Source: Ananas comosus
Taxonomy: Eukaryota > Streptophyta > Magnoliopsida > Poales > Bromeliaceae
Length of the DNA stretch: 64,000 nt
Assembly (NCBI RefSeq): GCF_001540865.1
Contig: NC_033632.1
Span: forward strand, 3,317,969 to 3,381,968
Reading direction: 5' to 3'
How positions within the stretch are numbered: position 1 is the first letter of the stretch; every line of letters starts with the position of its first letter. Made by a program: the position numbers and the translations under genes. This document shows, piece after piece, positions 12,701-27,600 of the stretch. The notes under the pieces are model-generated. The model saw only the letters and a program-made list of their open reading frames with translations. It had not been told where the DNA came from and did not search any database.

Positions 12701-13567
12701 TGAAAAAAAAGAAAACGTTGAGTGATTTCAAAAATGGATTGAGGGACCTTAAAAAGAATTTACTGAGGAAACAATATTAGAGATGTTACTCTTGAACTGG
12801 AGCTGGTCCTTGGGGGCGAAATGCTTGCAGGCCTGGAGGATAACAAGAGGGTGGCCATCTTTTGTGGGGCGCTGCAGGTAGGCCTTCCGGGCCTCGAACT
12901 CGGCGGCGATCTCCGCCTCGTCGACGCTCCCCGACGGCGCGATCTCGACCCGCCATTTCTCCCAATCTGCGAACATTTTCGCCGCCTTCTCCGGGCTCAT
13001 GGACTTGGCCCTCAAGAATCTCAGGAGAGTCTCATCATCTCCGTAGTAAGAGCTCTGCATTACGTATTTACATACACGCAAATTAAGACTCATTTTTTCC
13101 TTTCTTACCCCCGCAAAGGCGCATTCGCGAATACTTTTAAACAGGAAAAAAACGTATAAAACTTATCTGAACTATGATGTATCTTTATATCACTACCTAA
13201 TCTTTGAAGTTCGGGTTTTGCCACTTAATTTTTTGAATTCATTTGATGACTCTCCTTTTCTTCGGAACTAGAGTTTTGCATAGTTGATCTTAGGCTATAG
13301 TTTTATCTAAAGTGAATGATGCATCTTGTACCAGGAAATTTTTTTGTTTTTAAATCATCAATTGAAGGAATCAAACGGTCAGATTCCGAAATTAAAACTT
13401 TCAAAGATTAAGTTATCGGACAATACTTAAAAAGATGCATGCTACAGAGTGTAAATATAAAATATGGCACGAATCTTAAAGCTCGCAGTGAAGACCTGGG
13501 ATGATGAGCCCATGTTCTGCAGCAAATCCCGCATCTGTGCTAATGCCATCTCGGCCTTGTTCTCCAT
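9703..13567 (-). CDS. Short SEC14-like (CRAL-TRIO) phospholipid transfer protein
   Basis: Six exons on the minus strand: 13567-13496, 13054-12790, 10980-10944, 10463-10346, 10145-10035, 9846-9703; 747 nt, 248 residues. Exon 2 gives the CRAL-TRIO N-terminal helices (DDETLLRFLRAKSMSPEKA, then MFADWEKWR). Exons 3-5 give the lipid-binding CRAL-TRIO core: FVAYMLDK, KMVVIIDLQHLGLKNLDANG, YYPEQLEKLYI. Exon 6 ends ALPEDYGGLAQL, the usual family C-terminus. Such small single-domain SEC14 proteins bind phosphatidylinositol or phosphatidylcholine and tune phosphoinositide signalling or membrane traffic. The start at 13567 gives a short helical N-terminus; a CT repeat in the sense strand lies just upstream. 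Intron 2 (10981-12789) contains a SINE. All splice phases agree. Confidence 0.92.
11401..11552 (+). mobile_element. tRNA-derived SINE in SEC14-gene intron 2
   Basis: The head is tRNA-like, with AGAGCAAGTGGCAAAGGG (box A region) and AGTTCGAATCCT (box B, 11454-11465). It then runs through CGGGTAGCATGCTACCTA and ends in CTCTCTC plus a run of A. A second, internally deleted copy lies at 14797-14867, so this is a dispersed repeat. Inserted antisense to the host gene. Confidence 0.7.
13163..13442. repeat. Possible foldback element in SEC14-gene intron 1
   Basis: CCTAATCTTTGAAGTTCGGG near 13197 is an imperfect inverted match to the segment ending CTTTCAAAGATTAAG near 13415. The arms are diverged and the ends uncertain. 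Confidence 0.4.
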
Positions 13568-13580
13568 GAATTATGAGTCA

Positions 13581-13609
13581 GAGAGAGAGAGAGAGAGGGA
13601 GAGAGAGAT
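13581..13609. repeat. (GA)n microsatellite upstream of SEC14-like ATG
   Basis: Interrupted GA run on the plus strand, so (CT)n in the gene's sense strand, beginning 14 bp before the start codon at 13567. Likely 5' UTR or core promoter. Confidence 0.85.
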
Positions 13610-14184
13610 TAAAGTGCTATGACATAGCTTTGTAATTCTAACTGCTTTTATATATATATATATATATAAACATTAATTTGGACAACGTGTTGGACCGTGC
13701 ATTATAGGTTGGGCATTCAAATTTCCTCACCATTTTCAATAATTAAAATTTTCCTCTCTTTATTCCCCATGTCATTGTATTTATTTTCCGAACCTGGTCC
13801 GTGCACCAGCTAATATTACCGTGCGTGTGCTTAGTCCTCTTACATCTCTACTTTCAATTCCCCCTAAAAATCAACCTAGATTTTGCGCAGAAAATGAAAT
13901 GGTAGATCTTACTCGGCAGCGACTATGCGATTGAAAGTAGAGATCATGAGATGGAGCACATTGTTGATCAACATAATAAATATTATAAATGATTATTTTA
14001 TATTCTTTAATATAGTATTGAAGCAAAAAAAATCACGTTGTGAATCTATTAAAAAATTTCGAGCCGAAAAGTGGAGAAGAGTGTGCAATTTTAATATTAA
14101 AAATATTATTTTATGATTGTTTAAACTCTAAAAGATAAACTATTATCTCATATTCTTTAACACGTCTCTTGTATAACAATATGA

Positions 14185-14722
14185 GTTGAGCTGGAATACT
14201 ATCGGTAGCAAACGGGCTCCGTTGTCATTCATTTGTTTTCGATAATAGAGCCTCTAAATCGACGATCGGCACCGTTGAAAATGATCTATATTACTTGAAG
14301 TATCTAGAAATCAAATTTCATACTTTTCCAGTATTATTTTCTTGTCCATCAAGTGTGAGTAAAAATAAAAGGTTGAAAATGAATATTCTTTAAAAAATGA
14401 TGATAGGAGTCTTGTAATCAAGATCAAGAGTATAGATCTTGTTTTAAATAGTTTAAAGAATTTTCTAACCAAAATTCAATTGATTTGGATAGTTTTACAC
14501 CGTTAAACGAGAAAACCCTTCATATCAACCATTAAAATTATAAATTTTGAAACCCTTTGATCATTAGGTAAATGATGTCAAAAAGATTTAAAATTTGATT
14601 TCTAGATATTTCAAGTAATATAAATCATGTTCAACGGTGTCGATCGTCGATTTAGAAGCTCCATCATCGAAAACAAATGGATAGCAACGGAGCCGGTTTG
14701 CTACCGATAGCATTCCAGCTCA

Positions 14723-14724
<2 letters not shown>
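14185..14724. mobile_element. 540-bp foldback MITE with about 150-bp arms
   Basis: The left arm, starting GTTGAGCTGGAATACTATCG, is a near-perfect inverted copy of the right arm, which ends GCATTCCAGCTCAAC. Arms cover about 14185-14330 and 14575-14724 and share CTAAATCGACGATCG. The interior has no ORF. A long (AT)n tract follows directly. The superfamily is unclear because the target duplication merges with AT sequence. Confidence 0.8.

Positions 14725-14725
<1 letters not shown>

Positions 14726-14760
<35 letters not shown>
14726..14760. repeat. (AT)n microsatellite
   Basis: Pure AT dinucleotide tract starting at the right end of the foldback element. A second pure tract lies at about 14867-14900, just after the SINE remnant. 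Confidence 0.9.
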
Positions 14761-14762
<2 letters not shown>

Positions 14763-14796
14763 TATTAGAGATATTTGCTTTGAAATATATCTCTCC

Positions 14797-14863
14797 TACC
14801 GACCGTCCCGAGAGCAAGTGGCAAAAGACTTGGTGGCAAGCGGGTAGCGTGCTACCTACCTCT

Positions 14864-14867
<4 letters not shown>
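14797..14867 (+). mobile_element. Internally deleted SINE copy
   Basis: It matches the head (GACCGTCCCGAGAGCAAGTG) and tail (GCGGGTAGCGTGCTACCTAC) of the SINE at 11401-11552 but lacks the middle, box B included. The tail runs into an AT microsatellite. Confidence 0.65.
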
Positions 14868-14900
<33 letters not shown>

Positions 14901-14902
<2 letters not shown>

Positions 14903-17499
14903 TTAAATATTGATGAATTTTACTTTCCGCGTGCTTTAAAATTCACAGCGAATAAAATTTAAATCTAGAAAATTATATGCTTGGGATAAGACTAGACACA
15001 TAAAAATATCATATTTCTCCACCTTATCAAAATATTATTATTTTAAAATAATATTACTGAATTCTAACGGCGGCGCTCTAAATAAGACAATACATCAAAA
15101 TGTCCAATGGAATTTTCCACCTAAGTTATCAATTTTCGTACTAAAAGCATATATTTTTGGCATCATCATCAATTGAGCCAGGACAATCATAGAAATTGTC
15201 ATCTCAGCGGTGGTTTATATGGAGACCGTAGATGGTGCGGAGAAATTGGTTAGGGAGGAATACAACTCGGGTACGGGTATGGCGGGTGCGGGTACGGATA
15301 CGGTTTGTGACGATATTTTTTTCAGACCGATAGGATGTGGTTAATTATAAAAAATATTAATTAAGGCATTCGAATTATCGTTGTAGATTAGAAATTTGAG
15401 TTTCTGTTCAAATAATACTCTTTAAGGAATTAATTATCGCCTCCACTTTGGATTGAAAAGTAGAAAATTTTGAAGTGTTTCTCATGGTACAGAACTTATC
15501 AATAATTTTAATGAATACGAAAAAAAAAAAAAAAAGCGCGAAAATATTACAATGGTATTGACGCATTTCACAGCATTTTTAGTGATAGCTTATAGTTCAG
15601 ACTTGGAGGGTGTTTGATTTTTTTAAAATATTAAAAATATATATTTTTTAAAAAAAATCATAATATTTTTTTTTATAAAAAATTAAAAGGATCAAACGAA
15701 TTTGAAAAAATAATTTTTTTTTTGGGGAACGAATGAACGAAATGTACTTTTCCACCCTGAAAAGTAGTTTCTAGAATAAGTTTTTAATTATCTATCAGTG
15801 CTATCCTACTTTTTATTTTAAAACTTAAGTAATTTATATATGATGATTAAAATTGAAGGGTTTGCCCACTAATGTAATTTTCTAGGGGCATCTGGAAACT
15901 TCCATGTGCACCTTCTAGAAGAAACGGATAAAAATCCAGCACTGTTTACAACTCAAGATCATGAATTGATACCTAAACGCTACGTGGCAATATTCTATTG
16001 GTTTGGCGGACCACAGAAGATATTTACGTGCCGGCGACGCGGACGGGCACGTGCCCGTTGCCCGTGTCAGTTGGTATTTTTCGCCTTGCCGACTTTGCCC
16101 TTGTAGAATCTGTATATTTACAAAAATGACACCAACATGGTGTTAAAAAGAAAAAAAAGAAAATTAGTTATTATATGGTGAAAACTAATCAAAAAAAAAA
16201 AAAAGGTGTGTATGTGTATATATGTTCTCCTATGGTGTCACTCATTTTACACTCAAAATTGAAAAATTATTACAACAAAAGTTTCTCCACAATTTATTAG
16301 GGTGAAAGAAGTATTTACTTTTTTAGGCGGAATGTTAGTGTGTTAAAATACATTATTTCATAACTTGTATAATTTTTTTAATAACATAATATTCATCATA
16401 CAAATTTTATTTTGTCGATGCTTTTAAATATTTAGACTCTATTTAAATACATAAATATTTTATTTGATATATTTTTTAATTTATTTAAAAAATTATATAC
16501 TTATATAATTGTTATTGAATTTAAGTGAACCTATTTGTAGAAAAAATAATATCTTTCACATCATAATCGTACCCGCTATTACAAACAAAAAGAAATTTTT
16601 TGTTTTTTTCTTTCTAAAATATTGTTCTTACATACTACTAATATAATGACAAACACAATAGGGAGATTTATTCTTACAGATTGTTAATATAATAGCAAAC
16701 ACGGTATGGAGATTTTTGATTTGCTAATATACGCAGTCCAGAAATATTAGTTGGATATATTATTTGTAAATCAACAAATTATGAGAACAGTACTACCGCA
16801 GACAAAATACATTTGTTTTTTGTCAAATTTGTAACTTCTATTTTTTGTTGCGGAGCAGCTATCACTCTTGATCTAATTATAATTTTCTTTTATACAATTT
16901 AACAAATTGTCACTTTAGTGCAACGCATCACACTCTCTCTCTCTCTCTCTCTCTCTCTCAAAGACTGAATAATAGTAAAGGTGAGTCACAAAGCAATTTT
17001 TTTGATATTACTATTGTGCTTATGAATGTATGCTATACATTTACATTGTATGTATATATTAATCAATAAAAAATCTTGCAATATCTAGCGCAATTGGCTA
17101 AAAATTTGATAATTGCCGAAGTTCTATATTTGAAGTCTAATTACTTTTTTTTAAAAAAAATGAAAGAAATAATTTTTTTCTTTCAAAAAAAAAATCTACA
17201 GAAACGACCAATATTTTACAAAAAATAAAAAGCTAAAATGTATATCCAAAAAAAAGTATAATATAAACTCCATTACACTAAGATTCATTAGATATTTTAG
17301 ACTTTTAATATTAAAAAATGACAAAATTAAAGTTCTTTAGACAAAAAAGTGCATAATATATATCTTTTTTGTTTTTTTGGAGTGTCTCATTGCTCAAAAA
17401 AAAAANTTATTGGGGAATAATATATAGTTATTATTATATAGTTATAAATAGTCCATTAAAATTTTTGTGGACTGTTGTGTAACATAGATTCTTGAAGGG

Positions 17500-17538
<39 letters not shown>

Positions 17539-17640
17539 AACCCATCATGCATTCCCACAATCTATCCATCTATCATTCCCAAGGACAAGCACATAGCATA
17601 ATCGTCCTTTTTCTGTGGCTATCCTTATAGCACAAGTACG
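14901..17640. other. AT-rich intergenic DNA upstream of FKF1
   Basis: No gene seen. It contains a short iterated GGGTACGGGTA-type block at 15267-15302, a (CT)n run at 16931-16959, a weak tRNA-SINE-like piece at about 17085-17145 (TAGCGCAATTGGC like box A), one N at 17406, and a poly-A tract at about 17507-17536. Confidence 0.5.
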
Positions 17641-17661
17641 TCACCCCCAACCCCTGTGTCT

Positions 17662-20761
<3,100 letters not shown>

Positions 20762-21694
20762 CAACCTTCGTTTCGTCGAGCACCTGGCGGGCGTGACGGT
20801 TTCGGCCTTTCATCTTTGCTTTGGTTCTAATTTTAGATTAGTTCTTAATTACTGTGGAACTCTGTTTTCTCTCTCTCTCTCTCTTTCCATCGTTTATGTC
20901 TGTAATAATATGTTCTATATTACCGAATCGGCGTACATATGGTTGGTACTCTTTGTATTTGTTCTTGTGGAGATCAAATGATGCAGATAAAATAGAAGGG
21001 TGTCAACCGAAAAAAAAAGAAAAGAAAAAAAGAAACAAGTATTAACGTATTGTACATCAAAATTTTTAATTTAATTTATGTAGTTTGGTTTATTTAAAGA
21101 ATTGCAATTCCGTTACTAGTTTACGGTTTCAGCTTTGAGTTTTGGTTGATAGATAAAATTTAATTTTCTTAAAGACCAACGTGAACCCACCCTACCATGA
21201 TTTGGAAGTTACATCTCATAGTACTATCACCTAGTAAAAGAGCATTTACGAATAAAAAAGAGAATAAAAAAATAAGAGAAAAGGGCTTCAAAAAACTCAA
21301 CAGGAAAATATAAGTTCGGTGTGATAGAGCTCAAGTTAGAGGCAAATCAAAAGCTAATTACCACGTCGAGATTAAGAAAGACGCTTCTATTCATCCGTAA
21401 CAGTAATCATACATTGAAAACTTTTGACTAACCATACAAATCTACAAAGGAGGGGAAAAAAAAAAAAAAGTTTCTCGCAGTTTCGGCACAGTCAAGTTAC
21501 TAATCCTTGCTTCCACAGTCATAACACAAAAAAGAAAAAAAGATAAGAGTATATCTCAGGCACAATTACAACAAATCAATCAGCACTAATGCACATGTGA
21601 TACATAGTTTGGCCATGGTAAACACATATAACAGCTTTGAATGCAGGATGACAGGTATTCTATAAAGCAGGTGCTCAAAGGCACAATAAACTGG
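20762..21694. other. Intergenic between convergent FKF1 and NUP155
   Basis: FKF1 (+) and NUP155 (-) converge here, so this is 3' UTR sequence of both plus AT-rich spacer. A (CT)n run lies at 20871-20884. No ORF of note. Confidence 0.6.
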
Positions 21695-24600
21695 CTAATA
21701 AGAAGATGGGGACAGTAGCCTTTCTTCAAGTTCACGGAAGCCCCGATAAACAGGTTCAGTTTGGTTTTGAGGGAGGGCCAGACGTCGAACCTCAGTCATA
21801 TACCTGCAATGAGGAACCATACATGAGAAAAGTTGCTCATCTAGCACGATGAGGGAAGTTAGAATGCAAGATTTAACTGCAGGATTATGTGGAACCATTC
21901 ATTTTACATTCTGTTATGTTCCATTTTTGCCGAATAATCTCTCCTGTTCATGTTGTATTCACTACATTGACCAAAATATCTCGTCTTCATGTTACTGGAA
22001 AATCACTTTGATTTATACTGCCCATAGATATAGCTAAAGAGGGGAGGGGTTCATGGACTGTCAAAGCTTTTACGAAATAAACTTTCTTATGTAGTTATGT
22101 GATGCTTAAATGTTTGAAGAAATCCATAATGCGCAAAGAAAGATTACCTGTTTACCAAACTCAAGATTTTATCTCTTATCCCCTGATTAAGAACAGCCGC
22201 CCGATCAAGTGAAAACGCACCACCGCCAAGAACGAAGGAAGCCCCAGCTGCTGTAGTGCCCAATTTATTTGTTAGTACAGACATGCCCCAGTCTCGAAGG
22301 ATCGCAAGGGCCGATCGTAAGAGGCGCAATCTCAGGTTCGAAGAGGTCAAAATGGCTCCGCTTGATAACAACTGATCATAGACGCCTAGTACAGTCTCAT
22401 GAGCACTTCTACAGGCTGCAAGAAGAGCTCTCGCAATATCCTCGTCCCCAACTAACTCAGCTCCCGAAGTTAATCTCTCCTGCGAAATGTCTCAAAAAAA
22501 AAAAAAAACAAAAGAAGAATAAATGGTAGGATGTGCATCACTTGATTATGATAAATCTACCGGACCAAATTTACCATTATACTACACTTTGCTTGCTTCA
22601 AGTTCCTTGAGTATCTTGTTTCTGTTTGTGATTTAGAAATCCCCCTGAGAATACAGTTTTTGATTTTCGGTTCTTGTTTTCTTGAAAACAGTGAAAATGA
22701 CTAACTGAACAGACCAATATAGCATACATCGTAATTTAAATTATATAGCATACTGAATTTAACATAGCGAAAAACAGATAAAAAGATAATGAGCTGGCAA
22801 TACTGACATAAATGGCTGCATTCTTAACATCTACAACCATTAGAGAGAAAAATTATGGAATAAGATTCAGTTCTACTTAGACACAAAATCCCAAAAAGCA
22901 ATGGTAAATCAAACCAAACAAGCTTTCTTTGGTGCGAATGCAATTTATTCAGTTCCTATTGTTATTGGTTGGTTTGATTTCATGAAACATAGTTTGATCG
23001 GTCCAGCTTTCCCCAGAAAACTATGGAACTGACCAAATATAGTATCAAAAGTAAACTTCAATAAAGTAAAATAGCTCTGGAGATATTAAAGAAAGGTTAC
23101 CAGTGCAGCCTTCTCCAGATGGAGGCAAATTATATCTAGGGGTAAGCAAGCCCCATCTCCAGGATAGAGATTTGAGCCCACTCTCTTCAGTACGGAACAG
23201 GCTTCTGCAAGGCCACCTCGTGAAAGAGCTTGATCAAGAAGCCGAATCCAGATTTCTCGAACGATTTTACTGTCGGCCTCTCCAGAATAGTTTGCAAAGT
23301 TGAGCATTTCCAGGCACATCTAGGAACCATATTACATGTCAGATGAAACTTGGTCCAAAAGTATATCAACAAGAGTATTTGAAAAAGGAGGAAACATCGA
23401 GGACCACAATACGGTAACTAGTGCATTTTACCATCAATTCTCGAGTTTCACTAGCGCATTTGGCAGCTAAAGATACAATATAGTGAACAGGCAACAACCT
23501 AAAAAAGATTTATTAGGCAGGGATTCCTTTTTGTTTTTTTTTTTTGGTTGGCAAAATACATAAGCTGATTGCCTGAGTCAGCCCTCATTTGTCCGAAATT
23601 CTTGGTGCTGACTGTTCGAAGATAAAACACTAAGAATACAATAGCAACGTTTTGAACATATTTAAACGGATCCTTACAATATTTTATACAAGAAACAGGC
23701 ATACTTATAAAAGACATTGGAAATGCATACCTCCCAAAGCTTAAATGGAACGGCATAATCATTGTACAGCTGGGTAATGCTCTTCAAGTTCAGAGATAAC
23801 TCTTTTGCCTTGTCTCTTGCTGCCTTGGCAGTTTCGACATCAGCTACTATGTTATCCTGTGGAAAAGGGTCATTTGGAACTTGTCTACTACTCTCAGGCA
23901 AATCTTGTAGTCTTGATGCCATAGATTCCAACTCCACTTTGATTTTCATTTGGAATCGAAGCACTACAAGTTTAGCTTCGAGCATATCAAGCAAACCATC
24001 ATCAATACTATTGTTGCTAGAGCCGATGCTACTGCTTGCACTTTTAGCCTGCAGAACGGCATTACTCAAATACTGGTACCTGGTTTCACACAGGAAAAAA
24101 AAGAAAGGTTGAAGCAAGTCAAGCTTAAGGGCCGCAATAATTTCAAAAGACAAGAATATTAGAATGAATGAGCACGCACCTCTGCTCCAGAGTAGGAGCC
24201 TCCTCTGCATTAGAGCATTGCCTCTCTGCCAATCTATACAGGACATGAGCAGCAAGTAAATGTTGCCCCTTCAGTACATAATACCTCGCAAGAAGGTCGA
24301 GATACTTTGTGTGGCCTGAAGGGATAGCTCCCTCCACATCATGCAACCCAGAAGCCAGAGATGTAGCTGGAGAAACAGCCTGCATTGTTATGGAAAAACA
24401 CTGAAGATGAAAAGAAACACAAATGTAGGGAATGAGAAACATGCTGCAAACTCAATTGGTATTTCCTCAGTGGAGAAAGGGTAGACTGGTTAAACAATGT
24501 AGTCCTCAAGCGTGATTCCCATCTTAGTTACATCCTCAGAATTTCAATGTTAACAATTCAGTCTCTGAAGTTTGTGCAACAATTAAGTCCTTTCAAAAGT

Positions 24601-27600
24601 GTACCTTCTGAAAAAAGAGGACACCACGTTAGCCTCGTATTTAGAGTTCACTACTAGGATCAGCCTCGAAAACCCTGTTAGTAAACCCAAAAGCTTTTGC
24701 TGGCATGGCACATTTTTCCAGAGAGCAGACTAAAGGGAGGACTTAATTTTATATGCAAAGTTGAAGAACCAAATTGTCAATTTGGAACTCTGAGGATGAA
24801 ATGGAAATCGGAGTCAAACTTCGAGCACTATATTTGCAAGTAGTTCTTAAAAAAAAAAAATTTATGTGCTCAATTATATGCTTACTTCTATTGAATTTGT
24901 AACTGGAGTAGCATAAATAAATTTTGCAAACAATTTCCATCTACTAACAACTTAGGCTCCACAATAAAGGCAAGGTGGGTCGGTCACTAACTTGACCAAA
25001 CCCCAAAACAGGCAACCTACTTAAACCCATGTTGAATAAATGAAGCAGATCAGCGAACTTGACAATCTTATCAGGAGCCAAATGGCCAGAATGGTCAAAT
25101 CGTGGCAGCAAATAAGTAAAAGTTGGACTTTTGGACATGATCGAGTTACGTGGGATGCTCTGAGATAAAAAGTAAGATATCCTGGTTAGTGCAATTTCAG
25201 TTTAGCACTAGGCATTAATAAGAAGAAAATCAACAAATTTTACGTGGATTTCTTTTAGAGCAACTTGAATGCCTAAAAAAATCCTAGCCCAACTGTAACA
25301 ACTGAAAGGTTCAGACCAAAGTGAAAATGCCCACTCCTACATCAATTACTACGTACAGAAAATGCAAATGATGCAAATAATCTTCAGAATTATTATACAT
25401 CAATCAGGGTATACCTCTTGTAGAGGCTTACGACCCGCACTCTGTAGAAATGAGACCAAATCCGACCCTCCATACTCCAACAGTTCATTTTCAAGGCCCA
25501 GCTCGATCAATGTCCTGTATAAATACTCGTGAAAAGCTGTGTCAGGCCACTGGACACTGAGCTGAATGATCTGCCTAATGTACTTGTTGCGAGACGCCTG
25601 ATCCAAGTCAGATCCTGAAGCAGACAACCTGCTAGGAGTCCCAAATTCCCGCTGGGCCCCACTAGGACCAACACCCTTCAGAGAACGGAGGGCATTCATA
25701 ATTATTTCATAGCACTGTTCCCGCTGAGCAATTACAGCATCCCGGTGCCTCGGATCAAATTTGGCATTGACAGCATCACCCTTTTGATCAATAGCTTGAG
25801 CTTTCTGCAGAGGTAGCCGTACTACGGCTTCATAAAATCTGGAAAAGCACAATTGGGTTTAGTTAAAATGCAGTGTAGAAACAAATAAAGGAGGTTTCGC
25901 TTTCGCATGTATATCCCTGCAAAATCATGTACTTAGAGACCCCTGTAAAATTTGAATTTTCAAATATATCCCTGCAAAATCATGTACAAAAAGGTTCTCT
26001 TATAAGGGAGATACTTATACACCAGGGTATATGTGTGAGAAAAAGAAAATAGCTAATTTTGAAGGGGTTATAAATGTACATATCATGATAGATAAATAAT
26101 AAAATAAGTCAGGGGTTTGATAACATTATAGCACATTCAAACCTTAAGTTCTCAAATCGTTTGCATATAGAGCTCAATTCCGCAGACTCTGGGATTCTTG
26201 TTAAGAGGTTGAAAGCATCTCTAGCAAGAGTTTCCCTCTCATCTGTACTGCCAGTGATGGAGGCTCTCTCAAGACATTCTACTGCCAGGTAATATTTGTA
26301 GTCTGACTCATTGAAATAACTTGGACATCCATCCCTCAGTTTAGCACTGATCTCATCTACTGTGCCCCTCCCATCTGGGCCAATATAGTACTGCAACATA
26401 ATATAGAAATCAGTCGCCGTCTCAATCTATCAGAAGTCACATTTTCAGTATGTAACTAGCCTAATATGCGTGCAATAAACGAAATACTGATTGATGTTTA
26501 GTATTCACCGTTTAAACCTATAAAGTTAAAAAAAAGATAGCATAAAACAGTTAACATTCAATTTTAGATAAATCAAGATATTAAAGTATATCGTACAAGA
26601 AGAAGAAACACTAAGAATTCAGAATTCAGATAGACCAGAATATTCAAATTAATATTAGTTAATCATAGGATAATGAAACATTCAATTTACTCACAAATTG
26701 AAACAAGATTTCTGATAAGTGTAAACACTAGAGAACAATCTAATTGGAGGGTTAAAAGGTAGTTTCTAAATCTAGTGCACTTAAATAGTTGAGATAAGAT
26801 TCACAATAACAATGGATATGTAAACAAATTCTCATATTCAAAGAGATATATCAAGATATATCCTATTCAGAGATCACAAAACTACATTCCTTTTTAAGTT
26901 ATAAAAGCAGCAAACAACTAAAGCATAGACTTTAGAATAAACCAGTACCTCCATAAGCGCAGAAATAAGTCGCATAGCAAGCTGGTCACCCTCCTCAGAA
27001 CAAACCAACTGATGGAATGTTAATTGAACTAATTTCTGGCATGAAGTATTGTCTAAAGCTTGAACCAAGCGAGTAACATTATGATGGGAAATAAGCTGAA
27101 GCAAGAAAAGTGCTTCACTAGATCTTCGAAGCAACCGCCTAAGACATTCCATTGCTCTCACCTGTATAACAAATATAGTTCAATAAATCATACTAAATAG
27201 AAGGTAAAATGTGCAGATCGAACCTGAGCTACAGTGCATTTTGAAATGAGTACCTAATCTCAAAACTTTTATTTTATTATGTAATGTTATAGTTGTTTTG
27301 ATTTCAATACTTCTCTTACACTTAGATTTAAATACTTCACTGTCAAGACATAATGTACTTTAACTTCTTTGATAAAATATACTGTTACCTGATGGAATTT
27401 TCTGTTCAGTGAATAAACCTTTTTCACAAAAACCATAAGTTTGGATTTTTTTTTTAATAGAATGAATCTAACTGCAAGGCTAACTAGTAAAATTTAGAAC
27501 TAAAAGTTCAGGCACACATTACAAAGTATGCTATAGTTCAGGCAAGGTCTATACTTCTTTATAAAGAAAGAAAACTATATTGTTAGTAATTTACCTCCAT

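Noticed and set aside
13925..14116. 63-codon AT-rich ORF
   Set aside because: Asn/Ile/Lys-rich translation of AT-rich DNA with no domain.
15267..15302. GGGTACGGGTA-type iterations as a possible satellite or G-quadruplex
   Set aside because: Only a few imperfect units over about 35 bp; too short to support either.
24944..25138. Possible extra NUP155 exon (frame with LLPRFDHSGHLAPDKIVKF)
   Set aside because: Exons 8 and 9 already join in phase and match the family (PLQE then AVSPATSL); the stretch lies next to a MITE and is intronic.
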